Below, piece after piece: positions 25,579-33,785 of a stretch of DNA of 64,000 nucleotides (its first letter is position 1; each line of letters opens with the position of its first letter). This stretch comes from CAVRXQ01 sp963831155. Lineage in GTDB: Bacteria; Actinomycetota; Acidimicrobiia; Acidimicrobiales; Bog-793. The DNA lies in NCBI GenBank assembly GCA_963831155.1, contig CAWHOY010000006.1, forward strand, positions 496,001 to 560,000, given 5' to 3'. A model generated the notes under the pieces. The model was not told the origin of the DNA, ran no database searches, and saw nothing but the letters and a program-made list of their open reading frames with translations. A program made the position numbers and the translations under genes.

Positions 25579-25995
25579 TCAGGTCCAGGCGACCGTGGGC
25601 GGCGCGAACGATTCGTCGATGAACCGCCCGCCCGCCAACAGCGCCTCTTTTGCTTTGCGCAGCCGGATCGGATCGAGCGGCTTCACCAGATAACCCTCGA
25701 CTCCCGCCCGCTTCGCGAGGAACACATCGGCGCGCCGGTCAAGCAGCAAAAGAAACGGGATGTGCGGCAGGCGCCCGCCAGTCTCTTCGTGGACGAGATC
25801 GAACGCCAGCGCGACTCCTCCTCGCGACTGGATCTGGCTGTCGGCGATGACGAGGTCCGGTTCGTACGTCGCGGCGAGCTCGAGTGCCTCCTCGCTCGTG
25901 AGCGATTCGACGAGCTCGGTGTCATCGTCGTCGACGCCGGCGCTGATTTCGTTCAGCAGGCCGTGTTCGTCGGCGACGATCAAAATCAATGACAT
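25579..25995 (-). CDS. single-domain response regulator (receiver only)
   Basis: 138 residues comprising only a receiver domain: LILIVADEHGL with the acidic pair, PDLVIADSQIQSRGG with the phospho-accepting Asp, and GYLVKPLDP with the conserved Lys. The Thr/Ser switch position appears replaced (FLLLLDRR). There is no output domain. ATG 25995 is chosen because similarity begins there, although the frame extends to 26055. It is probably co-transcribed with the CorC gene. Partners are not encoded nearby. Confidence 0.8.
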   Translation of the reverse strand: MSLILIVADEHGLLNEISAGVDDDDTELVESLTSEEALELAATYEPDLVIADSQIQSRGGVALAFDLVHEETGGRLPHIPFLLLLDRRADVFLAKRAGVEGYLVKPLDPIRLRKAKEALLAGGRFIDESFAPPTVAWT

Positions 25996-26011
25996 AGGAA
26001 AAACGTACTGA

Positions 26012-27076
26012 TCAAGGCTCGAGGTGGCGAACGAGCTGCAAGAGCCCCTCCACATCGTGGACGTCGCGCTCGAGGAACGGTACGTGCACCACGGGCGCTG
26101 GGTCGACGGCTTCGGCGAGACCGGCGAAGGAGTCCTGCTCGCCTCGGCGCAGCTCGGCGAGCGCGGCGAGGTTCATGACGAGCTCGCCCCAGGCGTCGTC
26201 ACCGACGGACATGTCGGCAGGTGCTGGTCCGAAGTCGGGCAGGACGCGATTGACGACGAGCGCGTCGACGCGCAGCGAGCGCTCCTTGAGGGCCTGCGCG
26301 AAAAAGGCGGCATCGCCGATCGCGTCGACGTGCGGCGAGGCGATGAGGACGAAGCCGGTCTCTTCTTCGCCGAGCAGCTTCTCGACGCGCGCCGCGCGCT
26401 CTCGAAACCCCTCTTCCATGCCCTGGAACGCCTGGAAGAACGCGACTGTGTCGTCGACGATCTCGGCGCCGGTCGCTTTCGCGATCGACCGCACGAGCAC
26501 CTGGCTCGCGACGTTCGCCGCTCGCAAATACGAGCCCTTCGGCGCGACGAGGGCGCGGAAGATGCGATTCGACAAGAACCCGTCGAGCCGCTTTGGCGCG
26601 TCGAGGAAGTCGAGCGCATGGCGCGTCGGTGGTGTGTCGACGACGACGAGGTCGTATTTGCCGGAGTGGTGGAGCTCGAAGAGCTTTTCGGTCGCCATGT
26701 ACTCCTGCGTGCCCGAGAGGACCGACGCCAGGTTGACGTAGACGCGGTTATCCAAGATGCGCCGTGCCTGATCAGCATCGGTCGCGTAACGCTCGATCAA
26801 CGCGTCGAACGTCGTCTTCGCGTCGAGCATCACGGCGTGCAGCTCGCCCGTCCACGGCCCCGAGACCTCGGTCGGTTCGGCCGTCTTGTCGTGGCCGCCG
26901 AGGGCGTCGGCGAGTCGACGGGCTGGGTCGACGGTGACGACGCAGGTGCGCCGCCCGGCGAGTGCCGACGCGACGCCGAGCGCGGCGGCCGTCGTCGTCT
27001 TGCCGACGCCGCCCGAACCGCAACAGGCGAGGACGGCGCGCTCGCGAACGAGCACTTCGATGGGGCCGCCGCTCAT
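26012..27076 (-). CDS. ArsA/GET3-like ATPase (second of pair)
   Basis: 354-residue P-loop ATPase of the anion-transporting/GET3 superfamily. The deviant Walker A is CGSGGVGKTTTAAALG, switch I contains VTVDPARRLADALG, and VVVDTPPTRHALDFLDAP is the switch II region. Mycobacterial Rv3680 is the counterpart by order and similarity of pairing. In mycobacteria the Rv3679/Rv3680 pair forms a complex linked to redox and glycerol/toxin tolerance. There is no arsenite cysteine signature. The start ATG overlaps the stop of the first ATPase gene by four bases (ATGA), so they are co-translated. Confidence 0.88.
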   Translation of the reverse strand: MSGGPIEVLVRERAVLACCGSGGVGKTTTAAALGVASALAGRRTCVVTVDPARRLADALGGHDKTAEPTEVSGPWTGELHAVMLDAKTTFDALIERYATDADQARRILDNRVYVNLASVLSGTQEYMATEKLFELHHSGKYDLVVVDTPPTRHALDFLDAPKRLDGFLSNRIFRALVAPKGSYLRAANVASQVLVRSIAKATGAEIVDDTVAFFQAFQGMEEGFRERAARVEKLLGEEETGFVLIASPHVDAIGDAAFFAQALKERSLRVDALVVNRVLPDFGPAPADMSVGDDAWGELVMNLAALAELRRGEQDSFAGLAEAVDPAPVVHVPFLERDVHDVEGLLQLVRHLEP

Positions 27077-28035
27077 AGCGTGGCGACTCCCTTTCCGAAC
27101 GCCTCGACGAGCGGAGCGAGATCGTGCGGACCGTGCAGTCCCCCGAACAGATATGGCAACTCGAGGTGGGCCAGAGGGAGGCGGCGGGCAAGCCGGGCGA
27201 TCTCATCGCCTTGGGCGCGTTGGCGGGCCGCGCGGAAGACCGCCGCCTTCTTGAGGCGTGTCGCGAGCTCGGGTGCCGGTGTGGCGGCTCCGGCGGCGCG
27301 GGCGGCTTCGGCCGGATCGTCGTCGAGATGGTCGAGCACCGGGTAGCAGGCGTTCACGACCACCGGACCGAGGGCGACGCCGAGTCGGTCCTCGAGCTCG
27401 AAGGCGGTTTCAACCGCCTCGTTCACTGGGAGCTCTTCGGGGATCGTGACGACGATCACCTCGAAGCGGGTCGGGTCGCTGAGCATCTCGGCGACCCAGG
27501 CGGCCTGGGTGTGGAGCGGTCCGGAGCGGGCGGCGTCGGCGAGGCCACCGGCGCTCGAGAGGAACGAGAGCGCGTGGCCTGTCGCCGGGGCGTCGACGAC
27601 GATCAGGTCGTACTCGTCGGCTTGCTCGAGCTGGCGGATCTTGCCGAGCACAAGCACCGTCGGCAGCCCCGGCACCGCAGTCGCCACGACCTCGAGCGCC
27701 CCGGAGGCGGAAAGCCGCGTCGTCAACCGCTTCAGCCCGTGGGTGGAGAGGTAGTCCAAGAGCGCGGCGTCCGAGGTGATCATCCGGCCGCGGATGCGGC
27801 CCGAACCAGCGCCATCGCCCTTTTCGACAAGGACGGCGTCGTCGTAGCTGAGTGGGTCCGGGTAGCCGAAGAGCTCCTGTGGACCGTTCGCGTCCTCCAG
27901 GACGACGAGGCCGACGTCGAGTCCTTGGCGGCGGGCGAGCTCTGCGAATGTGGCGGCGATGGCGGTCTTGCCGACACCGCCCTTGCCGACGACGACGACG
28001 ACGTGGGCTTGCCGGCAGAAGTCGCCGAGGTCCAT
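27073..28035 (-). CDS. ArsA/GET3-like ATPase (first of pair)
   Basis: 320 residues. P loop VVVVGKGGVGKTAIAATFAE near the N-terminus, then VVLEDANGPQELFGYP, and VVDAPATGHALSFLSSAGG as the switch II block. It resembles mycobacterial Rv3679 and is paired with the downstream Rv3680-like gene through an ATGA overlap. It is divergent from a whiB gene, the same three-gene arrangement as Rv3679-Rv3680-whiB4. It is probably a cytoplasmic heteromeric ATPase; the cargo or client is not evident from sequence. Confidence 0.88.
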   Translation of the reverse strand: MDLGDFCRQAHVVVVVGKGGVGKTAIAATFAELARRQGLDVGLVVLEDANGPQELFGYPDPLSYDDAVLVEKGDGAGSGRIRGRMITSDAALLDYLSTHGLKRLTTRLSASGALEVVATAVPGLPTVLVLGKIRQLEQADEYDLIVVDAPATGHALSFLSSAGGLADAARSGPLHTQAAWVAEMLSDPTRFEVIVVTIPEELPVNEAVETAFELEDRLGVALGPVVVNACYPVLDHLDDDPAEAARAAGAATPAPELATRLKKAAVFRAARQRAQGDEIARLARRLPLAHLELPYLFGGLHGPHDLAPLVEAFGKGVATL

Positions 28036-28224
28036 GGCTCGCCGACCTTATCGACCGCGGACTGTTTCGGCCCGTGCGACCAGGGAAGTTGTGGCAAGGC
28101 CCCTTGTCAGGGCAAAGAGCCGGCGGTAGCCTCCGCGCAGTCGCCGGCCCAATCGGCCAACCGCAGGAGCGGTGCCGCCCGCCGACCCGGCGAGACGAGC
28201 CATTGCGCTGGGCGAGGAGGAGCC

Positions 28225-28488
28225 GTGTCGGCCGCGGTGCGATCCGAGGAGACCTGGCAGCTCAAGGCGCTGTGCCGAGGGCCGCAGGCCGTCGTTTTCT
28301 TCGCGCCCGCCCATGCGGAGACCAAAGACGAAAAGATCGAACGCGAGCACCTCGCGAAGTCGATGTGCGCGTGCTGCCCGGTGAAACGGCCGTGCCTCGA
28401 CTACGCGCTGAGGATCCGGGAACCGCACGGTATCTGGGGCGGACTGAACGAGGTCGAGCGGAAGCAGCTGATCGAGCGTGTGAGCTGA
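28225..28488 (+). CDS. whiB4: WhiB-family iron-sulfur transcription regulator (WhiB4 position)
   Basis: 87 residues. Four cysteines ligate a [4Fe-4S] cluster: Cys in ALCRGP, then C-ACC-PVKRPC in SMCACCPVKRPCLDYAL. The GIWGGL turn motif precedes the basic C-terminal tail. WhiB proteins bind sigma-A or DNA and respond to O2/NO. Start is GTG 28225, preceded by GAGGAGGAG. Assignment to the WhiB4 branch rests mainly on divergence from the ArsA pair. Its stop forms one arm of a small stem shared with the convergent mrp stop. Confidence 0.85.
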   Translation: MSAAVRSEETWQLKALCRGPQAVVFFAPAHAETKDEKIEREHLAKSMCACCPVKRPCLDYALRIREPHGIWGGLNEVERKQLIERVS

Positions 28489-28498
28489 TCGTTCAGCT
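28483..28498. terminator. short hairpin over convergent stops
   Basis: AGCTGA (28483-28488) and TCAGCT (28493-28498) form a perfect 6-bp stem with a TCGT loop. The whiB TGA is in the left arm and the mrp stop (TCA on the plus strand) in the right arm. There is no T-tract. It could end both transcripts weakly. Confidence 0.35.
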
Positions 28499-29665
28499 AG
28501 CAGGGCGGGAGAGCCTTTCCTCGACGCGCTCCAAAAGACGCGCACTGCAACCCGACATCTCGACGATCGGGGCGACGTCGTTTGCGATTCGCGTGGCGAT
28601 TTCGTCGAAGGCTTGGCCGGCGGGGCTCTCCGGGTCGAGCCCGGCGAAGGCCCCCCCGTCCCCGGCCGCGGAGATCGCTTGATCGATCGGCAGCGAACCG
28701 AGGAGCTCGACGCCGATCGATCGGGCGAGTTCGGCACCTCCGCCTTCACCGAAAAGCGCGTGTCGGTGGCCCTGCTCGCATTCGAAGGCCGACATGTTCT
28801 CGATCACTCCGGCGACGCGCACGTGGCCCTTGCGCGCCATGTCCGCGGCGCGCCGGGCGACCTTGGCGGCAGCTGACGACGGCGTCGTAACGACGATGAA
28901 CTCAGCGCGGGGCAACATCCGCGAAAGCGCCATCTGGACGTCGCCGGTGCCGGGTGGCATGTCGACGAGCAGGTAGTCGATGCCTCCCCAGTCGACATCC
29001 TCCAAAAAGTGCTGCACGGCGCGGGCGAGGACGAGGCCGCGCCACATGATCGCTTCTTCCTCATTCGATAAGAACCCCATCGAAACGATCTTCAACTCGG
29101 AATCCCCGACCGCCACGCGCTTTGGCACCATTTTCTTGTTGCGCACCGCGAGCGGTCCCTGCACACCCAAAAGTCTCGGTATCGAGAATCCCCAGATGTC
29201 CGCGTCGAGAAGTCCGACGTTGAAGCCCTTGCGGCTGAGCGCCACCGCCAGCGCGGCGGTGACCGACGACTTGCCGACGCCACCTTTGCCGGAAACGACG
29301 GCCAGCACGCGCGTTGATGAGGGAAACCCGGTTGCCACCGCCTTGCGCTGCGCGAGACGACGCGCTGTCGACATCACCTTTGCCCGCTCGTCTTTTTCCA
29401 TCTCGACAGTCGTCACTTCGACCTCGTCGACGCCGTCGAGCGCAACGAGGTGGCGCGTGACGTCGTCGCGCAGCTGGGTGCGCAGCGGGCAACCGGCGAT
29501 CGTGAGCGCGATCTCGACGTGGGCCCGGCCCCGTTCGAGGGTCACCGAGCGCACCATGCCGAGGCTGACGAGGTCTTCTCCGAGCTCGGGATCGACGACG
29601 CCGTGCAGCGCGGCGAGCAGCTCCTCGTTCGTCGGCCCGCTCCGCGGTTCGCGGTCGGTGGGCAC
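28493..29665 (-). CDS. mrp: Mrp/ApbC iron-sulfur cluster carrier ATPase
   Basis: 390 residues. The N-terminal MIP18/DUF59 domain (about 12-85: HGVVDPELGEDLVSLGMV) is fused to a ParA-like ATPase (about 115-375). The P loop is VVSGKGGVGKSSVTAALA, followed by LLDADIWGFSIPRLLG, then DMPPGTGDVQMALS. Mrp proteins carry or insert Fe-S clusters. The C-terminal CxxC seen in many relatives is reduced to a single Cys (ENMSAFECEQGH). Start is GTG 29665. It is convergent with whiB and divergent from erpA, both Fe-S functions. Confidence 0.92.
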   Translation of the reverse strand: MPTDREPRSGPTNEELLAALHGVVDPELGEDLVSLGMVRSVTLERGRAHVEIALTIAGCPLRTQLRDDVTRHLVALDGVDEVEVTTVEMEKDERAKVMSTARRLAQRKAVATGFPSSTRVLAVVSGKGGVGKSSVTAALAVALSRKGFNVGLLDADIWGFSIPRLLGVQGPLAVRNKKMVPKRVAVGDSELKIVSMGFLSNEEEAIMWRGLVLARAVQHFLEDVDWGGIDYLLVDMPPGTGDVQMALSRMLPRAEFIVVTTPSSAAAKVARRAADMARKGHVRVAGVIENMSAFECEQGHRHALFGEGGGAELARSIGVELLGSLPIDQAISAAGDGGAFAGLDPESPAGQAFDEIATRIANDVAPIVEMSGCSARLLERVEERLSRPAS

Positions 29666-29772
29666 CCAAGCGATGTTAATGAGGAACGATTCGCTGACCC
29701 CGGGCCGGGGACGTGCATGATTCGACCGGGTGGTTGGTACGATCAGGGTGGTTCACACAGAGGAGATGGCAA

Positions 29773-30138
29773 TTGAGCATCGTCACTGACGTGAAGATCG
29801 GCCAGCGACCGAGCCCGGTCAGCCTCACCGACTCCGCCGTCGACAAGGTCACCGAACTGCTCTCCCAAGAGACAGACGCCGACCAGCTTGCGCTGCGCGT
29901 CGCCGTCCGGGCTGGGGGATGCTCGGGATACAGCTACGACATGTTCTTTGACGCCGAAGTCGCCGATGACGACATCGTGCGCACCTTCGGCAGCGTCCGA
30001 GTCGTCGTCGACCCGGAGAGCGCGCAATTCATCAAGGGATCGACCCTCGACTACCGAGACGGCCTGCAAGGCGCCGGATTCCACATCACGAATCCCTCCG
30101 CGACCCGCACCTGCGGCTGCGGGTCGTCCTTCTCCTGA
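29773..30138 (+). CDS. erpA: iron-sulfur cluster insertion protein ErpA (A-type carrier)
   Basis: 121 residues. The A-type carrier fold is marked by RVAVRAGGCSGYSYDMFFD and the C-terminal TRTCGCGSSF, giving the three conserved cluster-ligand cysteines. It delivers Fe-S clusters to target enzymes. Start is TTG 29773, with AGGAGA at 29761-29766 six bases upstream. The frame is open from 29713. It is followed without a gap by ridA and then a lipoprotein gene. Confidence 0.93.
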   Translation: MSIVTDVKIGQRPSPVSLTDSAVDKVTELLSQETDADQLALRVAVRAGGCSGYSYDMFFDAEVADDDIVRTFGSVRVVVDPESAQFIKGSTLDYRDGLQGAGFHITNPSATRTCGCGSSFS

Positions 30139-30500
30139 GCGAGACTGCCCCGGCTTCTCCGCCCCCGTACACGCCGGTTGTTCGCGCCGGCGACCTCCTG
30201 ATCTGTTCGGGACAGCTCGGGATGCGTGAGGGCAAGCTCGTCGACGGGGGCCTCTGCGCGGAACTCTCCCAGGCGATTGCCAACCTGGCGAAACTTCTCG
30301 AAAAACACGGACACACCCTCGCCGACGTCGTGAAGACGACCGTGTTCATGCTCGACATGGGCGAGTACGCGGCGATGAACGCCGCCTACGCGGCCTGCTT
30401 CGGCGATCACCGTCCCGCGCGCTCGGCAATCGGGGTCAAGGCGTTGCCCCTTGGCGCGAACATCGAGATCGAAGCGTGGGTGTACGCGCCGGAGCAATGA
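30135..30500 (+). CDS. ridA: RidA/YjgF-family enamine/imine deaminase
   Basis: About 121 residues. It hydrolyses reactive enamine/imine intermediates from PLP enzymes. The family core YTPVVRAGDLLICSGQLG begins well upstream of the first ATG (30222), so the protein must start earlier. The only candidate is CTG 30135, which overlaps the erpA TGA (CTGA) and gives the usual SETAP-type N-terminus. A C-to-A base difference would make the standard ATGA overlap. Downstream blocks are VVKTTVFMLDMGEYAAMNA, RPARSAIGVKALPLGA (with the substrate-binding Arg) and IEIEAWVY. It overlaps the next gene by ATGA. Confidence 0.88.
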   Translation: MSETAPASPPPYTPVVRAGDLLICSGQLGMREGKLVDGGLCAELSQAIANLAKLLEKHGHTLADVVKTTVFMLDMGEYAAMNAAYAACFGDHRPARSAIGVKALPLGANIEIEAWVYAPEQ

Positions 30501-31597
30501 CGACGCGGCGCACTCACCGGCCCCGCCTCGCCGCCCTCCTCGCGATCTGCATCGCTCCCGTACTGCTCGCCGCCTGCGGGTCGAGCCCCTCGGCGCACTC
30601 GACGACGACGACGCTTCCACCGCTACCGCCCGAGGTCGACGGCCTCGTGACAGTGATCGGCAGCGGCGCGGCTGCTGGGACCGGAGACCGTGTCGAGCGC
30701 ATCCAGCTGTCGAGCGTGCCGCCCGAGGTTCTGCCTGCCGTCCATGTGGGCGAGTTCCCCGACGCCGTTGCCGTAGCGCCCGACGGCAAGACGGCGTACG
30801 TGACGAGCTACACCGCCGACACCATGACGCCGATCGATCTGAAGACCGGCAAGGCCGGCCGTCCGATTTCAGCGGGTAACGGTCCGGCGGGGATCGCGAT
30901 CACCCCGGACGGCAAGACCGCCTACGTCACCGATGCCGGCACGTCGCCGATCGGCGACACCGTCACGCCCATCGATCTCGTGACCAAAAAGGCAGAGTCC
31001 CCGATCACCGTCGGCGACGGACCACAGGCGATCGCGATCACCGCCGACGGGAAGATGGCCTACGTGACCGATGCCGGCGCCATCGTGACCGGCCAGTCCG
31101 GCCCGATCGGCAACTCGGTAACTCCGATCGACCTCGGCACCGGTCACGCGTTGCCACCGATCACCGTCGGCAACGCCCCGATCGCGATCGCGATCTCGGG
31201 CGGAACCGCGTTCGTCGCGAACGAGGGATCAGAAAGCGTCTCGACGATCAGCCTTGCGACGCGCACTGCCGGAGTGCCGATCCCCGTTGCCGGCGCACCG
31301 GAGTCGATCGCGTTCTCAAGCGACGACGCCTGGGTCGCGGTCTCGAAGACTTCGCTTCCGTCGGCAAACTCGCTGACGCCGATCAACCTCGTCTCACAGG
31401 CGGCCGGCACACCGGTCCCGGTCGGGAGCGGGCCGACATCGGTCGCGATCGAGAACGGGACGGCCTGGGTGGTCTGCTCGGGGTCGTCTTCGATCGTTCC
31501 TGTCGATGTCTCAGCCAAGCATCCCCACGCCGAGGCGGCCGTCGCCGTGCCGGGCGGTCCCTACGCGATCGCCGCCTACGTCGAGCGGGCGCGCTGA
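30497..31597 (+). CDS. YVTN-type beta-propeller lipoprotein
   Basis: 366 residues. The type II signal peptide ends in the lipobox LLAAC (about residue 24), so it is predicted to be lipid-anchored outside the membrane. A Thr-rich linker is followed by about seven YVTN-like blades, each with a PDAVAVAPDGKTAYVTSY-type strand set and a TPIDL element (TMTPIDLKTGKAG, TVTPIDLVTKKAE, SVTPIDLGTGHAL, SLTPINLVSQAAG). Such propellers usually mediate binding; the role is unknown. It starts inside the ridA stop (ATGA), ending an erpA-ridA-lipoprotein operon. Confidence 0.85.
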   Translation: MTTRRTHRPRLAALLAICIAPVLLAACGSSPSAHSTTTTLPPLPPEVDGLVTVIGSGAAAGTGDRVERIQLSSVPPEVLPAVHVGEFPDAVAVAPDGKTAYVTSYTADTMTPIDLKTGKAGRPISAGNGPAGIAITPDGKTAYVTDAGTSPIGDTVTPIDLVTKKAESPITVGDGPQAIAITADGKMAYVTDAGAIVTGQSGPIGNSVTPIDLGTGHALPPITVGNAPIAIAISGGTAFVANEGSESVSTISLATRTAGVPIPVAGAPESIAFSSDDAWVAVSKTSLPSANSLTPINLVSQAAGTPVPVGSGPTSVAIENGTAWVVCSGSSSIVPVDVSAKHPHAEAAVAVPGGPYAIAAYVERAR

Positions 31598-31608
31598 GAA
31601 AAGCGCCG

Positions 31609-32289
31609 TCAGGGCGACCAGCGAGAGGTTCCGAAGCGATAGCCGACGCTGCGCACCGTCTCGATTAGGTGCGCGTTCTCCTCGCCGAGCTTGGCGCGCA
31701 GACGGCGTACGTGGACGTCGACCGTGCGGGCGCCACCGAAGTAGTCGTAGCCCCAAACCGCTGAGAGCAACGCTTCGCGCGTGAAGACTTTGCCGGGGTG
31801 GGCGGCAAGGTAGCGCAGCAGTTCGTACTCCATGTACGTGAGGTCGAGCGGACGACCATCGACGACGGCTTGGTAGGTCTCGAGGTTCAAGGCCAACGGC
31901 CCGTAAACGATGACGTCGGCACGTTTCGCCTTGCCCGAGCGCCACAACAGATGAGAGAGCCGCGCGTCGAGTTCGTCCTCGAGCGACGACTCGAGGGTGA
32001 AATCGTCGAAGAGCTCGCGGTTGCGATCAAGCGCGCCAATCGAGTCAGCCTCGACGACGAGCAAGATGGGGAACGAGCTCATCTCGCGATCGCGCAGTGC
32101 ACGAACGAACGCGAACGCACGATCTGGCGAATCCGCCGGGGACACGATTGCGCAGGAGAACCCGTCGGGCGGTTCGGCTCGTGAAGCGACCGCGACGTCG
32201 GAGGCCGCCGACCACGGATAGCCCGAGAACGCGAGCGCCTTCTGCAGCTTGGCGGACGGCGGATCAGGGAAGCAGAGGATCGGTTCCAT
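31609..32289 (-). CDS. glnR: GlnR-like orphan OmpR-type regulator
   Basis: 226 residues. The N-terminal receiver-like domain lacks the phosphorylation site and acidic pocket (FSCAIVSPADSPDRAF where Asp would be). The C-terminal winged helix is close to actinobacterial GlnR: LDLTYMEYELLRYLAAHPG, VFTREALLSAVWGYDYFGG, and RTVDVHVRRLRAKLG. GlnR is the phosphorylation-independent global nitrogen regulator of actinobacteria and controls glnA. Here it lies 40 bases downstream of a glnA gene on the same strand, which strengthens the call. Confidence 0.8.
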   Translation of the reverse strand: MEPILCFPDPPSAKLQKALAFSGYPWSAASDVAVASRAEPPDGFSCAIVSPADSPDRAFAFVRALRDREMSSFPILLVVEADSIGALDRNRELFDDFTLESSLEDELDARLSHLLWRSGKAKRADVIVYGPLALNLETYQAVVDGRPLDLTYMEYELLRYLAAHPGKVFTREALLSAVWGYDYFGGARTVDVHVRRLRAKLGEENAHLIETVRSVGYRFGTSRWSP

Positions 32290-32329
32290 CGACTCGTGTC
32301 ATCACCCGATTCGTTGTGCGAACCATCGC

Positions 32330-33661
32330 TTAGAGCGCCGGCAGGTAGCGGACGAGCTCGAACGGTGTGATCTGACGCGTGTAGTCGTCCCACTCGCTGC
32401 GTTTGTTGCGCAGGAACCACTCAAAGACATGCTCTCCGAGCGTTTGTGCGACTAGCTCGGAGTGTTCCATCACGCTCAGCGCCTCGTCCAAGGTGCGCGG
32501 CAAAGGCGGAATTCCGGCCTTCGCCAGGTCCTCGGCCGTCGCTTGGAAGAGGTTCGTATCGGCTTCGGGTGGGAGTTCGTAGGACTTCTCGATCCCTTGG
32601 AGCCCCGCCGCCAAGATGACCGCGAACGCGAGGTACGGGTTGCACGCCGGATCCGGGGAGCGGTACTCGACGCGCGCGGAGTCGGTCTTTCCTTGCTTCA
32701 CGATCGGAACGCGCACGAGCGCGGAACGGTTGTTGTACGCCCACGAAACCGCGAACGGCGCTTCGTAACCCGAGACGAGCCGCTTGTAGGAGTTCACCCA
32801 CTGGTTCGTGACGGCGGTGATCTCCCGCGCGTGCTCGAGGAGCCCGGCGATGAACTTGCGCGCGGTATCCGAAAGTCCGCGCTCGCCGTTCTCATCGAAG
32901 AAAGCGTTCTTGTCGCCGGAAAAGAGCGACACGTGGGTGTGCATGCCGGAACCCTGCACGCCGGCGAGCGGCTTCGGCATGAACGAAGCGAAGACGCTGT
33001 GTTCCTGTGCGATCTCTTTGATGACCAGACGGACCGTCATGATCGTGTCGGCCATTGTCAGCGCGTCGGTGTAGCGGAGATCGATCTCGTGCTGGCTTGG
33101 AGCGTCTTCGTGCTGCGCGTACTCGACGGGGATCCCCATGTCCTCCAAGGTGAGCACGGTGCGTTTGCGCAAGTCGGTCGCGAGGTCCGCAACGGTGAGT
33201 TCGAAATACGAGCCCGAGTCCAACGGCTGCGGGGGCAAGTCTGCGTTCGCGAAGTAGAAGTACTCAAGCTCGGGCGCGGCGAAGAATTCGTAACCGCGGT
33301 CGTGGGCGCGCCCGAGCGTCCGGCGGAGCACTTGGCGGGGGTCGCCTTCGAAGGGGCTTCCGTCGAGGTTCGTGATGTCGCAAAAGACGCGCGCGATCGT
33401 CGAATCGGTGCCGCTTTTGAAGGGCAGGATCTGGAACGTCACGGGGTCGGGTCGCGCGAGCACGTCGCTTTCTTGGACGCGGCTGAACCCGTCGATCGAT
33501 GAGCCATCAAAGGTCATACCCTCGTCGATCGCGTTCTCGAATTCGGCAGGCGGGATCGAGAAGGTCTTAGGTGTCCCCAAGACGTCGGTGAACCAGAGCT
33601 GGATGAAGCGCACGCCGCGTTCTTCGACCGTCTTCAACACGTAGTCGCGCTGACTTTCCAT
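32330..33661 (-). CDS. glnA: glutamine synthetase, type I (alpha-like)
   Basis: 443 residues. It condenses glutamate and ammonia with ATP. N-terminal beta-grasp, then catalytic-site segments EGMTFDGSSIDGFSR, APELEYFYF, and HTHVSLFSGDKNAF with the NH3/Glu site. The flap and Arg region is RSALVRVPIV. The C-terminal segment reads TNLFQATAEDLAKAG where adenylylated GSI-beta enzymes have NLYDLP, so the target Tyr is Phe here. That, plus the 443-residue length, indicates the non-adenylylated GSI-alpha type. ATG 33661 has GGAAGGAC upstream. The long frame beyond it is not coding. glnR follows. Confidence 0.94.
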   Translation of the reverse strand: MESQRDYVLKTVEERGVRFIQLWFTDVLGTPKTFSIPPAEFENAIDEGMTFDGSSIDGFSRVQESDVLARPDPVTFQILPFKSGTDSTIARVFCDITNLDGSPFEGDPRQVLRRTLGRAHDRGYEFFAAPELEYFYFANADLPPQPLDSGSYFELTVADLATDLRKRTVLTLEDMGIPVEYAQHEDAPSQHEIDLRYTDALTMADTIMTVRLVIKEIAQEHSVFASFMPKPLAGVQGSGMHTHVSLFSGDKNAFFDENGERGLSDTARKFIAGLLEHAREITAVTNQWVNSYKRLVSGYEAPFAVSWAYNNRSALVRVPIVKQGKTDSARVEYRSPDPACNPYLAFAVILAAGLQGIEKSYELPPEADTNLFQATAEDLAKAGIPPLPRTLDEALSVMEHSELVAQTLGEHVFEWFLRNKRSEWDDYTRQITPFELVRYLPAL

Positions 33662-33785
33662 CGATCGTCCTTCCGGCTCGCGGCGTCCTCGTGCGGCTCT
33701 TCTCATTCTCGCAGGTCCCGCGGAGGTCCTCGTTGGTCGCCCTCTGTGATCAGGCAATCGATGAAAGCCGCCTCGATACCATGAA

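Noticed and set aside
26024..27346. 440-codon plus-strand ORF
   Set aside because: Antisense to the ArsA-like ATPases; no recognisable domain.
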